From Myxococcales bacterium (lineage in GTDB: Bacteria > Myxococcota > UBA727 > VGSZ01), in the NCBI GenBank assembly GCA_023248635.1, contig JAHFED010000008.1, positions 78,015-142,014 of the forward strand: 64,000 nt of DNA, written 5' to 3'. Below are positions 28,558 to 36,467 of this stretch, one piece after another. Under the pieces are notes generated by a model, which did no database searches, had not been told where the DNA came from, and saw nothing but the letters and a program-made list of their open reading frames with translations. Both the position numbers and the translations under genes were made by a program. The first letter of the stretch is position 1. Each line of letters begins with the position of its first letter.

Positions 28558-30993
28558 ATGAAGTTCGAGTGCGACAGCTGCCACGCGCAGTACATGATTG
28601 CCGACGAGAAGGTCACCAAGAAGGGTGTCAAGGTCAAGTGCAAGCGCTGCAGCCACACCATCATCGTGCGTCCCGCCAAGGTTGAAGCCGCCGCTGCCGT
28701 CGCCCCCAAGGTCGAGGTCCGAGTCGAGCAGGCGGAGCGCAGCAAGGTCGCCGCCACCGACGCCCCACCCAACCTCGATGCGACGTCACCCGGCGAGCCG
28801 GCCCACATCCAGAAGTCGGCTCCAGAGGTCACAGGTCCGTCCCGCCCCGCGCCCGTATCGATGATGGCGACGGAGCTGCAGCTGGGTGCCGCCGCCGGCG
28901 TAGGCCCGGCATCCAGCAACGCCGACCTCACCCTGGCGGGCGCGGTGGTGCCCCCGACGGAGCACGCTCCTCCGGCGGTTCCGAGCTCCGAGTCTGGTTC
29001 CCAAGAGGAAAAAACCGTCGTCCAGGCCGCGCCGCCGCCGCCGCCGCCGGAACCTGCCGTCGCGGTTGCCCCCCCTGCGCCTCCGCCTGCAGCCAAAGGC
29101 GAATCCAGCATCGGCGACGCCCTCGACGACCAACTGGCCGGCGCGTTCAATCAAATGTTCGATGGCAGCGCCCGGCCCGGTCTCGACGCGCTCAGCGGCC
29201 TCGCCGGCCTGAACGACTCCAGCAGCGAGGGGGAAGAGCAACGAGGTCCCACCCGTGTCCTCGACCTCGACGCCATGAATGCGCTGCGGCAGGCCACCGC
29301 CGCGCCGACGTCGGTGGTGGATCGCGATGCCCTCGATTCCCTGCGCAAAGATCTCTCCCCCCAACGCGACGAAAGCAGCGGCCTGTGGGACGACAAAAAG
29401 GCGCTGAAGGCCAAAGCCGAAGCCGAAGGCGACGACGGCCGCGCCGAAGCCGTCTGGCACGCCGCCATCGACGACGAAGACGTGGGGCCCTTGACCCTGG
29501 CCGAGCTCGGACGCCAGATCGAGGCCGGACGCGTCGACCGCGATGCGCTCGTGTGGAAATCCGGCATGGAAAACTGGCTGCCCGCCGGCGAAATACACGA
29601 CGTCAAAGCCCTCTTTGATCGCGTTCCGATGCCAAAGATCGCGGGCGACGACCCCAAGAAAACGAAGAACGGCAAAGCCAATTTCGACGTCGGCGCTCCC
29701 ATTGATGACCTGAAGGGGGGCTCGCCCTTCGACGCCGCGCCCCCCATGGATGAAGGCAGCGATCCGTCGTGGCGGCCCCACGGCCTCACCGATGTGTACC
29801 AGGCAGCCAACCTTGCCGAGGCGGCGGGCGGCGGCATGGGGCTCATCGGCGGCAACGCCGGCATGTCGGCCCGCGGCGGAGGCCCCTCGGCGCCCCCCGT
29901 TCCCTCGGAGCCCGAATGGAGGCCGTCGGCGTCGTCGGCGTTGGCCAGCCTGGTCAACGACGAGATCGACCGCATCAGCAAGGGTCCCCTGCCCGCCGAC
30001 GACGACGACCTCAATTCCCCCCGACCTGCCGACGACGCCTCCATCTCTGGCGGGGCGCCCTTTTCGAACCTCGCCGGCGCCGATCTCGATGCTGGCCCCG
30101 AGGTCAGCGATTCAACGCGTGGGCGCTCCCACCAGCACCAAAACGGCTTCGACAATCAATTTGGGCAGCAGCCCTCCTTTGCTCCCCAAGCGGTCCAACC
30201 TGCCCGGCCGGTGTGGTTGAACATCGGTGTGGCGGCCATCGCCGTCGTGTTGCTGGGGATGGGCAGCCTCGTCACCTACAAAGTCGTTTTTGCGACGCCG
30301 CAGCCCCAGCAGGTCCTGATGATCGGGCCCGATGGGCGTCCGATTCAGCCAGGCGCGCAGCTGCCGCCGGTGGCTGTGCCTGTGCCCGTGGCCGTGCCCC
30401 CTCCGGCCAGTCCAGCCGTCGTTGCCATCGCCCCCGCCGCCATCCCGGCGCTGGTGCCGGTCGTCGATCCAGCGGTTGCGCCCGTGGCGGTAGCCGTCCT
30501 TGCCCCAGGCGAAGAGACGGCCGCCAAAGAGCCGCCCAAAGGCCCGAAAATCGCCGCCGTGAAGACGCCACCGCGGCCGCCGAAAGAGCCGCCGAAGGAG
30601 CCTGATCCGCCGGTTGTGGTTCGGGAGCCCCCAAAGGTCACGCCCAAGGGCTGCGATCCGGTGCTCGATTTCGACTGCAAGCCGGGCGGCAAGGTCGTCG
30701 AGCCGCCCAAAGCGAGCAAGGAGACGCTCGAGAAGTCCGACATCCTCCCCATCGTTCGTGACGCTCTGCCCAAGGTGAAGGCCTGTGGAGCGAAGTTCAA
30801 GGCCACGGGCTCCGTCAAGATGAGCTGGAAGATCGACAAGGGCGGCAAGCCCCAAGACGTCGCCGTCGCCGATCCCAAATTCGGTGGCACCCCCGTCGGC
30901 GCCTGCGTCACCGCCGTGGTGAAGGGCATGAAGTTCCCCGCCTACTCCGGCAAATCGCCGCCTCCCGTGAGCATTCCGCTGCCGCTGCAGTGA
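28558..30993 (+). CDS. gltJ: GltJ-like gliding/envelope protein (ZnR-GYF-TM-TonB_C)
   Basis: 811 residues. An MJ0042-type zinc ribbon opens the protein (MKFECDSCHAQYMIADEKV, then CKRC, residues 1-37). After a Pro/Ala/Val-rich linker comes a GYF-like domain (about 298-354: AVWHAAIDDEDVGPLTLAEL and WKSGMENWLPAGE). A membrane helix lies near 552-577, then a Pro/Lys-rich periplasmic stretch and a C-terminal AgmX/PglI TonB-like domain (ILPIVRDALPKVKACGAKF, GKPQDVAVADPKFGGTPVGACV). This order matches M. xanthus GltJ (AgmX), whose zinc ribbon and GYF domain contact the polarity regulators MglA and MglB. The chosen ATG puts the zinc ribbon at the N-terminus. Confidence 0.8.
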   Translation: MKFECDSCHAQYMIADEKVTKKGVKVKCKRCSHTIIVRPAKVEAAAAVAPKVEVRVEQAERSKVAATDAPPNLDATSPGEPAHIQKSAPEVTGPSRPAPVSMMATELQLGAAAGVGPASSNADLTLAGAVVPPTEHAPPAVPSSESGSQEEKTVVQAAPPPPPPEPAVAVAPPAPPPAAKGESSIGDALDDQLAGAFNQMFDGSARPGLDALSGLAGLNDSSSEGEEQRGPTRVLDLDAMNALRQATAAPTSVVDRDALDSLRKDLSPQRDESSGLWDDKKALKAKAEAEGDDGRAEAVWHAAIDDEDVGPLTLAELGRQIEAGRVDRDALVWKSGMENWLPAGEIHDVKALFDRVPMPKIAGDDPKKTKNGKANFDVGAPIDDLKGGSPFDAAPPMDEGSDPSWRPHGLTDVYQAANLAEAAGGGMGLIGGNAGMSARGGGPSAPPVPSEPEWRPSASSALASLVNDEIDRISKGPLPADDDDLNSPRPADDASISGGAPFSNLAGADLDAGPEVSDSTRGRSHQHQNGFDNQFGQQPSFAPQAVQPARPVWLNIGVAAIAVVLLGMGSLVTYKVVFATPQPQQVLMIGPDGRPIQPGAQLPPVAVPVPVAVPPPASPAVVAIAPAAIPALVPVVDPAVAPVAVAVLAPGEETAAKEPPKGPKIAAVKTPPRPPKEPPKEPDPPVVVREPPKVTPKGCDPVLDFDCKPGGKVVEPPKASKETLEKSDILPIVRDALPKVKACGAKFKATGSVKMSWKIDKGGKPQDVAVADPKFGGTPVGACVTAVVKGMKFPAYSGKSPPPVSIPLPLQ

Positions 30994-31015
30994 TGAGCGC
31001 AGAGCGGGGGATCGC

Positions 31016-32062
31016 GTGCGCCCACTGAGCCTGTGGGGCCTCGAGCAGGTTCGCTTGATCCTGCGCGGCGGCTCCGTCGTCGACTGGTACCGCTTGCGCT
31101 TCGAATCCCCCGACGAGGTCCGGGCCTTCCTGGCGCTGCAGGGCGGCGACGTCGACGACCCTGTGGACTTGGCGCGCCTGGACCGACTCCGCGCCGCAGC
31201 CGCCTGCTATCTGGGTGACGAGCATGGCTACCGCATCCCCGCCGAGCTCTTGACCTGTGGAGCCGTCGATCTCCTTCTCTACGCCTCGGAAAAGCGCGGA
31301 CGACGACGGGATCGCTTCTTTGCCTGCTTGCTGCTCAAGGTGATGCACATCGTTCATCACATCGAGGCCCGCGAGCTGCGCTACCGCCTGCCCCTCTCCC
31401 AGGCCGGCATCTTCGATCTCCTCGTCGACAAGGTCGACAGGTTCGCCGACGACCTGCGCGGCGAGGGCTTCCCGCTGGTGCGCTACACGGGTGGCCAGAA
31501 GTCGACGACGTCGTTGCTGACCAAGCTCTTGGTGAAAAAAGAGCACCACGCCGCCGCCATTCACGATCGGGTGCGCTTTCGCTTCGTCGTCGGCGCGCCC
31601 ATCGACCTCGTGGACCTGCTGGGCCGCATGACCGAGCACCTCTTCCCCTTCAACTATGTCGCTCCCGCGCAGACAGTGAACCAGCTGATCAATTTCACGG
31701 CCTTCGTCGAAAGCCACGCCGCCTACCGCGCCTGCGCCCCTGAGCTGCAACTCGAGCTCGGCCAGGAGGAGCAGTCGCTGCGCCCCCTCAACGAATTCTC
31801 GGGACCCAGCTACGCCGTGATCAACTTCGTCGTCGACATGCCGCTGCGGGTGCCCGAGGAAGTGCTGTTGAAGGTCCCCCACGACGACGAAGACCTGGGC
31901 CGCGTGGTCTTCGCCCTCGCCGAGTTCCAGTTGGTCGACGAGTTGGCCGACGTGCAAAACGAGCAGGGCGAGAACCGGCACGAGCGCTACCGCGCGCGCC
32001 AGTTGTCCATCGTTCGCGAGCGCCTCGAGCGCGGGAAGCGCTCCGTCAAAGACGATGGCTGA
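31016..32062 (+). CDS. Unknown myxobacterial-type protein with RelA/SpoT-like motifs
   Basis: 348 residues from a GTG 22 nt after gltJ. The protein resembles a family of unknown function known to me from myxobacteria (as I recall, TIGR04552). Residues about 159-205 read GGQKSTTSLLTKLL, IHDRVRFRFVV and DLVDLLGRM, the same order as the (p)ppGpp synthetase core G.(R)xK..S...K, D...xR.iv, D.y..lg. A later GPSYAVINFVVDMPLR could stand where RelA has ExQIRT, with Asp for Glu. I infer a divergent RelA/SpoT nucleotidyltransferase fold, not proven. No signal peptide. Likely co-transcribed with gltJ. Confidence 0.8.
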   Translation: MRPLSLWGLEQVRLILRGGSVVDWYRLRFESPDEVRAFLALQGGDVDDPVDLARLDRLRAAAACYLGDEHGYRIPAELLTCGAVDLLLYASEKRGRRRDRFFACLLLKVMHIVHHIEARELRYRLPLSQAGIFDLLVDKVDRFADDLRGEGFPLVRYTGGQKSTTSLLTKLLVKKEHHAAAIHDRVRFRFVVGAPIDLVDLLGRMTEHLFPFNYVAPAQTVNQLINFTAFVESHAAYRACAPELQLELGQEEQSLRPLNEFSGPSYAVINFVVDMPLRVPEEVLLKVPHDDEDLGRVVFALAEFQLVDELADVQNEQGENRHERYRARQLSIVRERLERGKRSVKDDG

Positions 32063-32434
32063 GCCGACCCGCCCGGGCCTGATGCCGCTGCGGCTGGCCT
32101 GCGCCGCGCCAACGGCTTAAACCAGGAAGTACGTTGAGCGGTTTGCCAAAGAAAAGACCCGCGAGAAAACTCGCGGATCTCATCCCGCGTCCGCTTGATG
32201 TTCGACCGCGTTCCGAGATGGGAAAGACGCGGATGATGCGCGTGAAGCGCGCCCGCGGAACGCGGAGTTGGTGGGGCCCCGCGTCCGGCTCCGCCGGCGC
32301 GGGGGGAGGTCTGCACCAGACCTCCCAGAAGAGCATCCCCGACGGCGATGAACGAGACCGCTCCGCGGTCGAAGTTCAGCGAGATCGGGGATCAGTACAC
32401 TCATCGCGGAGCTAGCTCACGAATGAGCGGATCG
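32063..32434. other. 372-nt hairpin-rich region downstream of gltG
   Basis: No convincing gene. Inverted repeats include 32304-32326 (GGGAGGTCTG-CAC-CAGACCTCCC, perfect 10 bp), 32181-32235 (CATCCCGCGTC/GACGCGGATG, one bulge, enclosing a ~34-nt loop), 32238-32252 (GCGCG/CGCGC) and 32159-32176 (see terminator). The region lies between convergent genes. Read on the minus strand it would form the 3' untranslated part of the glt transcript, or a separate small RNA ending at the terminator. Confidence 0.5.
32146..32176 (-). terminator. Rho-independent terminator of the minus-strand glt transcript
   Basis: On the minus strand CCGCGAG-TTTT-CTCGCGG (7 bp, tetraloop) is followed by GTCTTTTCTTT. This is a canonical stem plus U-rich tail, about 260 nt beyond the gltG stop. 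Confidence 0.7.
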
Positions 32435-34513
32435 TTATCCGCCAGATTGCTTGAACACAAAGGGGTAACTGACGACGACGATGCCGCCGCCCTTCGGCTT
32501 GGGAAAGATCCAGGTCTTGATCTTGGTGGCAAGACAGCTCTCGACGTTGGCGTTGTTCATCTGCGACTCCGTCTTCGCCGACTGCGTGACTTTGCCTTCG
32601 CCGTTGATGATCCACTTCATCATGATTTTCCCATAGATGCCCGGTGTGCGGGTGAGCTCCTTCTCATAGCAGTATTTAATCTGGCTGGCGTGTTCGCGAA
32701 CGATGCGTTGAATGATCTCGCGATCGAGCGAGCCAAGAATCACCGGCGTTCCCTGCGTCATCGTCACGTCGCGGTCGGTCTTGTTGCCGAGTCCGCCTTC
32801 GGCGCCGCCGTAGCCTGTCTCGCCGCTGCCGCGGCCGCGCGTGCCGATGCGGCCTGTGCCCAGGGTGCCGATGCCGACGCCGCCGCCGCCCGGTCCACCC
32901 CCGCGCAACCCCAGCCCGCCAGTGCCGTAGCCTGAAGCGACCTTCGCGCCGTCGATGCCTCCCAGGGCTGCTTCGAGGGCGCCGCCGCTGGCCTCGCCGC
33001 CAAAGAGCTGGGCGATGCCTTCGCTGCCTTTGTCGCCGAACAAGGCCGTGAGCTTGCTGGCCACCACCTGCTCGTCGGTGGGTTTGTCCTTGGCCTTCAG
33101 AGCAGCCTTGCCCTGGTCCTTCTTCGGGTCGGCTTTCTTGTCACCCGCCTTGCCCGCGTCTTTGGCCGCAGCGGCCTTCTCCGCCTTGGGACCTTTGAGG
33201 CGCTGCAAAAAAGAGTTGTCCTTCGGCGGCGGCTTCAAGATCAGGGTCTGGAACTTCGTCGGATTGGTGAGGAGGTCGTCGTCGAGGGAGTCCATGCCGA
33301 CGGGCATCAGCCCCACCGCCGCCACCATGGCCGACGCCGCAAACAAGGTCACCACCGCGGTGTTGGCCCACAGGATGTCGAAGAAGGGCAACACGGGCAC
33401 CAAGCGCGACTTGGGAACGACCCGCACCTGAATGGTGTGGTAGCCGACACCGATCGACACCACGGTGTCGTCGGTGAGAGGCAGGGCCATGGCGTCGCCG
33501 TCGGACTGCGCGCCGGAGGCCGACAGGGGGGCACTGCTGTCGCCGCGGGTCACGTTGCCGCTCATGCCCTCTTGAAAGCGCACCTTCCATCCGGTGCCCG
33601 CTCCCGACGTCAACAGGTTGTAGCTGCTGCCTTCGAGGGGGACGAAGAGCGCGTCCCCCTTCTTCTTGCCGATGGAAAAGGTGCTGGCGTTCTTGATGCG
33701 TTTGACGTCGGTGACGCTCCCGCCCCAACTCAGCGTGACTTCGACATACCGGTTCTCGGGCGTGATCGAGTCCTCGGGAATCGGCGGCAGCGGGGGCAAG
33801 ATCGACACCCGTTCCACCGGCGGGCGAGGAGGCGCCGACGTCTTCTTCGCCAGGGCCGCTGCTTTGCGCGCGAGCACTGCCGGAGCTGAGGGGGGCACCA
33901 AGGTGGGCGGCGTCATCGGCGCGGGGCCGGCGACCGGCGGCTGGGGCCCCAGGGAGTTGAGGGCGACGTCGACGCCATCGCTGTTAAACACGTCGGTGCT
34001 GGGGGCAGACGGCGCACCGTTTGGTCCGAGGGTCGCCGACAGCTCTTTGCGCAGGGCGGACACATCGGTCTCGCCCGAGTGAAAGACCGCGGCCCCGTTG
34101 CTGGCGCCGGGCGGCGGCGGCGGCGGAATGTCGGGGAGTTGGCTGCCGGCGTCGGTGAGCATCGGAGGGGGGGCGACGACGGCGCCGCCTCCTTTGAGCG
34201 CGGCGATTTCGACCTCGTCGAGCACGATCACCAGGCGCGAGTCGCCCAGCCCGATCTCGTCGCCATGCTTGAGGCGAACCCGCGAGACCTTCTCGCCATT
34301 GACCCGGGTGCCTTCGGCGGATCCCATGTCGATGATGGCTGCTTCTTTGTTGTCGGCGACTTCGATGACGGCGTGGATGCGGCTGACCTTTGGATCCTCC
34401 AGACGCAGGTGCGCCGAGGCCAGTCGACCTATCTTGATGATGTCGCGCTCGAAGACCTGCGTGTCCACGAGCTCAGTGCCCTTGTGGATGCGGATTCCGA
34501 TCGGCCTCGCCAT
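32435..34513 (-). CDS. gltG: GltG-like FHA / TonB-like C-terminal protein
   Basis: 692 residues. An N-terminal FHA domain (about 20-100: IGRLASAHLRLEDPKVSRIHAVIE, then GSAEGTRVNGEKVSRVRLKHGDEI) reads phosphothreonine signals in the cytoplasm. A Pro/Ala-rich linker and a second beta-rich region precede a membrane helix at about 377-401. The periplasmic part has Lys/Asp-rich and Gly-rich repeats, and the last ~110 residues form an AgmX/PglI C-terminal domain (IIQRIVREHASQIKYCYEKEL, IMMKWIINGEGKVTQSAKTES, CLATKIKTWIFPKPKGGGIVVV). M. xanthus GltG has this architecture and belongs to the inner-membrane/periplasmic gliding complex. Last gene of the gltA-G series. Confidence 0.8.
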   Translation of the reverse strand: MARPIGIRIHKGTELVDTQVFERDIIKIGRLASAHLRLEDPKVSRIHAVIEVADNKEAAIIDMGSAEGTRVNGEKVSRVRLKHGDEIGLGDSRLVIVLDEVEIAALKGGGAVVAPPPMLTDAGSQLPDIPPPPPPGASNGAAVFHSGETDVSALRKELSATLGPNGAPSAPSTDVFNSDGVDVALNSLGPQPPVAGPAPMTPPTLVPPSAPAVLARKAAALAKKTSAPPRPPVERVSILPPLPPIPEDSITPENRYVEVTLSWGGSVTDVKRIKNASTFSIGKKKGDALFVPLEGSSYNLLTSGAGTGWKVRFQEGMSGNVTRGDSSAPLSASGAQSDGDAMALPLTDDTVVSIGVGYHTIQVRVVPKSRLVPVLPFFDILWANTAVVTLFAASAMVAAVGLMPVGMDSLDDDLLTNPTKFQTLILKPPPKDNSFLQRLKGPKAEKAAAAKDAGKAGDKKADPKKDQGKAALKAKDKPTDEQVVASKLTALFGDKGSEGIAQLFGGEASGGALEAALGGIDGAKVASGYGTGGLGLRGGGPGGGGVGIGTLGTGRIGTRGRGSGETGYGGAEGGLGNKTDRDVTMTQGTPVILGSLDREIIQRIVREHASQIKYCYEKELTRTPGIYGKIMMKWIINGEGKVTQSAKTESQMNNANVESCLATKIKTWIFPKPKGGGIVVVSYPFVFKQSGG

Positions 34514-34532
34514 GGTTGCTCCTCAAACAATC

Positions 34533-34554
34533 GTTCTTCGTCGTGGCGAAGAAC
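34533..34554. promoter_or_regulatory. Inverted repeat just upstream of gltG
   Basis: GTTCTTCG-TCGTGG-CGAAGAAC, an 8-bp perfect inverted repeat ending about 20 nt before the gltG ATG, in the 117-nt gap after gltF. It could be an operator or an mRNA hairpin affecting gltG translation. Confidence 0.35.
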
Positions 34555-34630
34555 CACCAGGATGCGGGCGCCAAACGCGCTCCCCTTCTGCTCCGACCGC
34601 GCCGCCGCTCGTCGGGTTCCACGCTCCGGC

Positions 34631-34912
34631 TTAGAGGTCGGCCACCGACGAGAGCACTTCCCGTCGGAAGTCAGTCCGGATGCGGATCAAGCTCTTGTGC
34701 CGCATCTTTTTGCGCACTTCGAGATATTGGCCATCGGGCGTCTTCAGATCACCTTCGATGGTGTCGTCTTCGAAGTTGATGACCGTCTTGCGCTGGTAGG
34801 ACACGCCGCCTTCGGTGGTGGTGCCCTCATCCTTGTCCTGGGCCAGCAAGGGTAAGGCAAGGCCGCTGAGGGCGACGACGACGAACAACAGGACGCTGGG
34901 GCGTTGGGGCAC
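34631..34912 (-). CDS. gltF: Small secreted protein, GltF/CglF-like
   Basis: 93 residues. A signal peptide (MPQRPSVLLFVVVALSGLALPLLA) precedes a short periplasmic domain rich in charged residues: TVINFEDDTIEGDLKTPDGQY, then KKMRHKSLIRIRTDFRREVLSS. By size, signal peptide and position between the GltE-like and GltG-like genes it corresponds to M. xanthus GltF/CglF, a small periplasmic component of the gliding complex. Sequence similarity is judged from memory, so the symbol is tentative. Confidence 0.6.
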   Translation of the reverse strand: MPQRPSVLLFVVVALSGLALPLLAQDKDEGTTTEGGVSYQRKTVINFEDDTIEGDLKTPDGQYLEVRKKMRHKSLIRIRTDFRREVLSSVADL

Positions 34913-35009
34913 GGGTCTCTCCTGGGTTGTCGCTGGTCGACACTAGCAGCGGCGCTGGCCTCGGTCGCAAGCGGGGACCGTCGACGGCTGCCCTGCGCAA
35001 CGCAGCGCG

Positions 35010-36467
35010 TCAGTCGTCGTAGAACTTGTCGTCGTCGGGCTTGGCGGGCTTGGTGGGCTTCTTGTCGTCGTCGTCGGGTTTCTTTTTCTTCGGGGGCTTT
35101 TTCTTCAGTGCCTTCTTGGCGACCGAATCCGCATCCGCGACGACGGCGGGGGCATCGGCGGGGGGGGCCTCGGGCGTCGCCGTCGCAGGAGGCGTCGCGT
35201 TTGGATCATCGCTCGGCGGCGGCGGCGCGTTCTTGGCCGCCTCTTCGGCGATTTTGGCGTCGGCTGCGGCCTTTTGGGCGGCGGCAGCTTCTTGCACGGC
35301 GGCTTCGGCGAGGAGCCGCTTTTCCTCGGCCTTGGACATCACGAGGGTCTTGGCTTCCTCGAGGAGCCCATCGGCCTCCTTGATCGGCGCCGACGTTTTG
35401 GCGAGATAGCTCTCGAGCGACTTCTGCGCGTCCTCGGGCTTGTCGAGGTGGCGCAGCTCGAGCACGCCCAGGTTCAACGAGGCCTGTGCGAAGGTGGCGT
35501 CGAGAGCGATGGCGTGCTTGTAGGCGGTCCTGGCGTCGTCGAAGCGGCCGAATCCCTTGTAGGCCAACCCCAGGTCGTTTTGGATGCTCGCGCTTTTGGG
35601 CTCGAGCTTCGCCAGGGCTTCGAGCTGCAAGGCGGCGGTTTTCCAGTCCCGGTTGGAGAGCGCCATGTCGGCCAGCGCGACCCGGGCGTCGACGTGCTCG
35701 TTGTCCTTCTCGATCACCCGCGTGAGCAGCGAGCGGGCCAAAGCGACATCTTTTTCGTCGAGGGCGACGATGGCGAGGGCGAAGTTGAGCTCGGCGTCGT
35801 CGGGGCTCAGCTTGGCCCCCCGCAGGGCGATCAAGCGCGCGAGCTGTGGGCGTTTCTCTTCGGCATAGAGCCGGGCCAGCAGCCGGTAGGCCGCGAGGGA
35901 TTGGGCGTCGAACTGCAGCGCTTCGCGGGCCAACTTGGACGCGAGCTTGGCGTCGCCCTCGCCGCGGGCGAGGGAGGCCATGCGCAGCCGTGCGCTGACG
36001 GCTTCGGGGTGCTTCTCGATGATCTCGTTGTAGAGCGTTCGTGCGGCGTCGACCTGCCCTGATTTTTCCAGCAACAAACCAAGATTGTTGGCGGCGAGAT
36101 CGAGGGTCGGGTCGATGTCAAGAGCCTCGCGGTAGACACGTTTAGCGTCATCGAGTCGACCCTCTTTTTCATATAATACACCCGCGTTGTAGCGCGCGAG
36201 CGCGAATTGGGGATCGGCCTTGGCGGCGCTCTCGAAGGCCCCGCGGGCGGAGCCGACGTCTTTGCCTCCCGACGACTTGTAGGAGTCGGCGCCGCGGGCG
36301 AAGGCGACGCGAGCCTCCTCGTTGGTGACCACTTCTGCCGTCGTGCCATTGGCGTCGACGGCGACGGCGTCGCGCTTCGCCTCGCTGGTGGTGCCGCAGG
36401 CGAACCCCGTGCTCATCAAGGTCGCGAGGCCCAAGTGCTTGGCGCTTCGGAACGCGTGCGGCATCAC
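35010..36467 (-). CDS. gltE: TPR lipoprotein, GltE (AglT)-like
   Basis: 485 residues. A lipobox (LMSTGFAC, Cys24) is followed by about nine TPR units, for example ARYNAGVLYEKEGRLDDAKRVYREAL and NDLGLAYKGFGRFDDARTAYKHAI. The C-terminus is Ala/Glu/Lys helical, then Pro-rich and strongly basic/acidic (KKALKKKPPKKKKPDDDDKK) ending KFYDD. This fits the TPR lipoprotein GltE/AglT of the M. xanthus gliding complex. The ATG-ATG start overlaps the gltD stop (ATGA). AT-rich codon patches lie around 36,050-36,190. Confidence 0.75.
   Translation of the reverse strand: MMPHAFRSAKHLGLATLMSTGFACGTTSEAKRDAVAVDANGTTAEVVTNEEARVAFARGADSYKSSGGKDVGSARGAFESAAKADPQFALARYNAGVLYEKEGRLDDAKRVYREALDIDPTLDLAANNLGLLLEKSGQVDAARTLYNEIIEKHPEAVSARLRMASLARGEGDAKLASKLAREALQFDAQSLAAYRLLARLYAEEKRPQLARLIALRGAKLSPDDAELNFALAIVALDEKDVALARSLLTRVIEKDNEHVDARVALADMALSNRDWKTAALQLEALAKLEPKSASIQNDLGLAYKGFGRFDDARTAYKHAIALDATFAQASLNLGVLELRHLDKPEDAQKSLESYLAKTSAPIKEADGLLEEAKTLVMSKAEEKRLLAEAAVQEAAAAQKAAADAKIAEEAAKNAPPPPSDDPNATPPATATPEAPPADAPAVVADADSVAKKALKKKPPKKKKPDDDDKKPTKPAKPDDDKFYDD

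Noticed and set aside
32150..32260. Minus-strand stretch resembling part of a 5S rRNA (CCCATCTCGGAACG, then GATGAGATCCGCGAG)
   Set aside because: The loop-C match is imperfect and has an insertion, loop-E bases (GAGAGTAGG side) are missing, and no closing 5'/3' stem can be drawn. The 3' hairpin is better read as a terminator.
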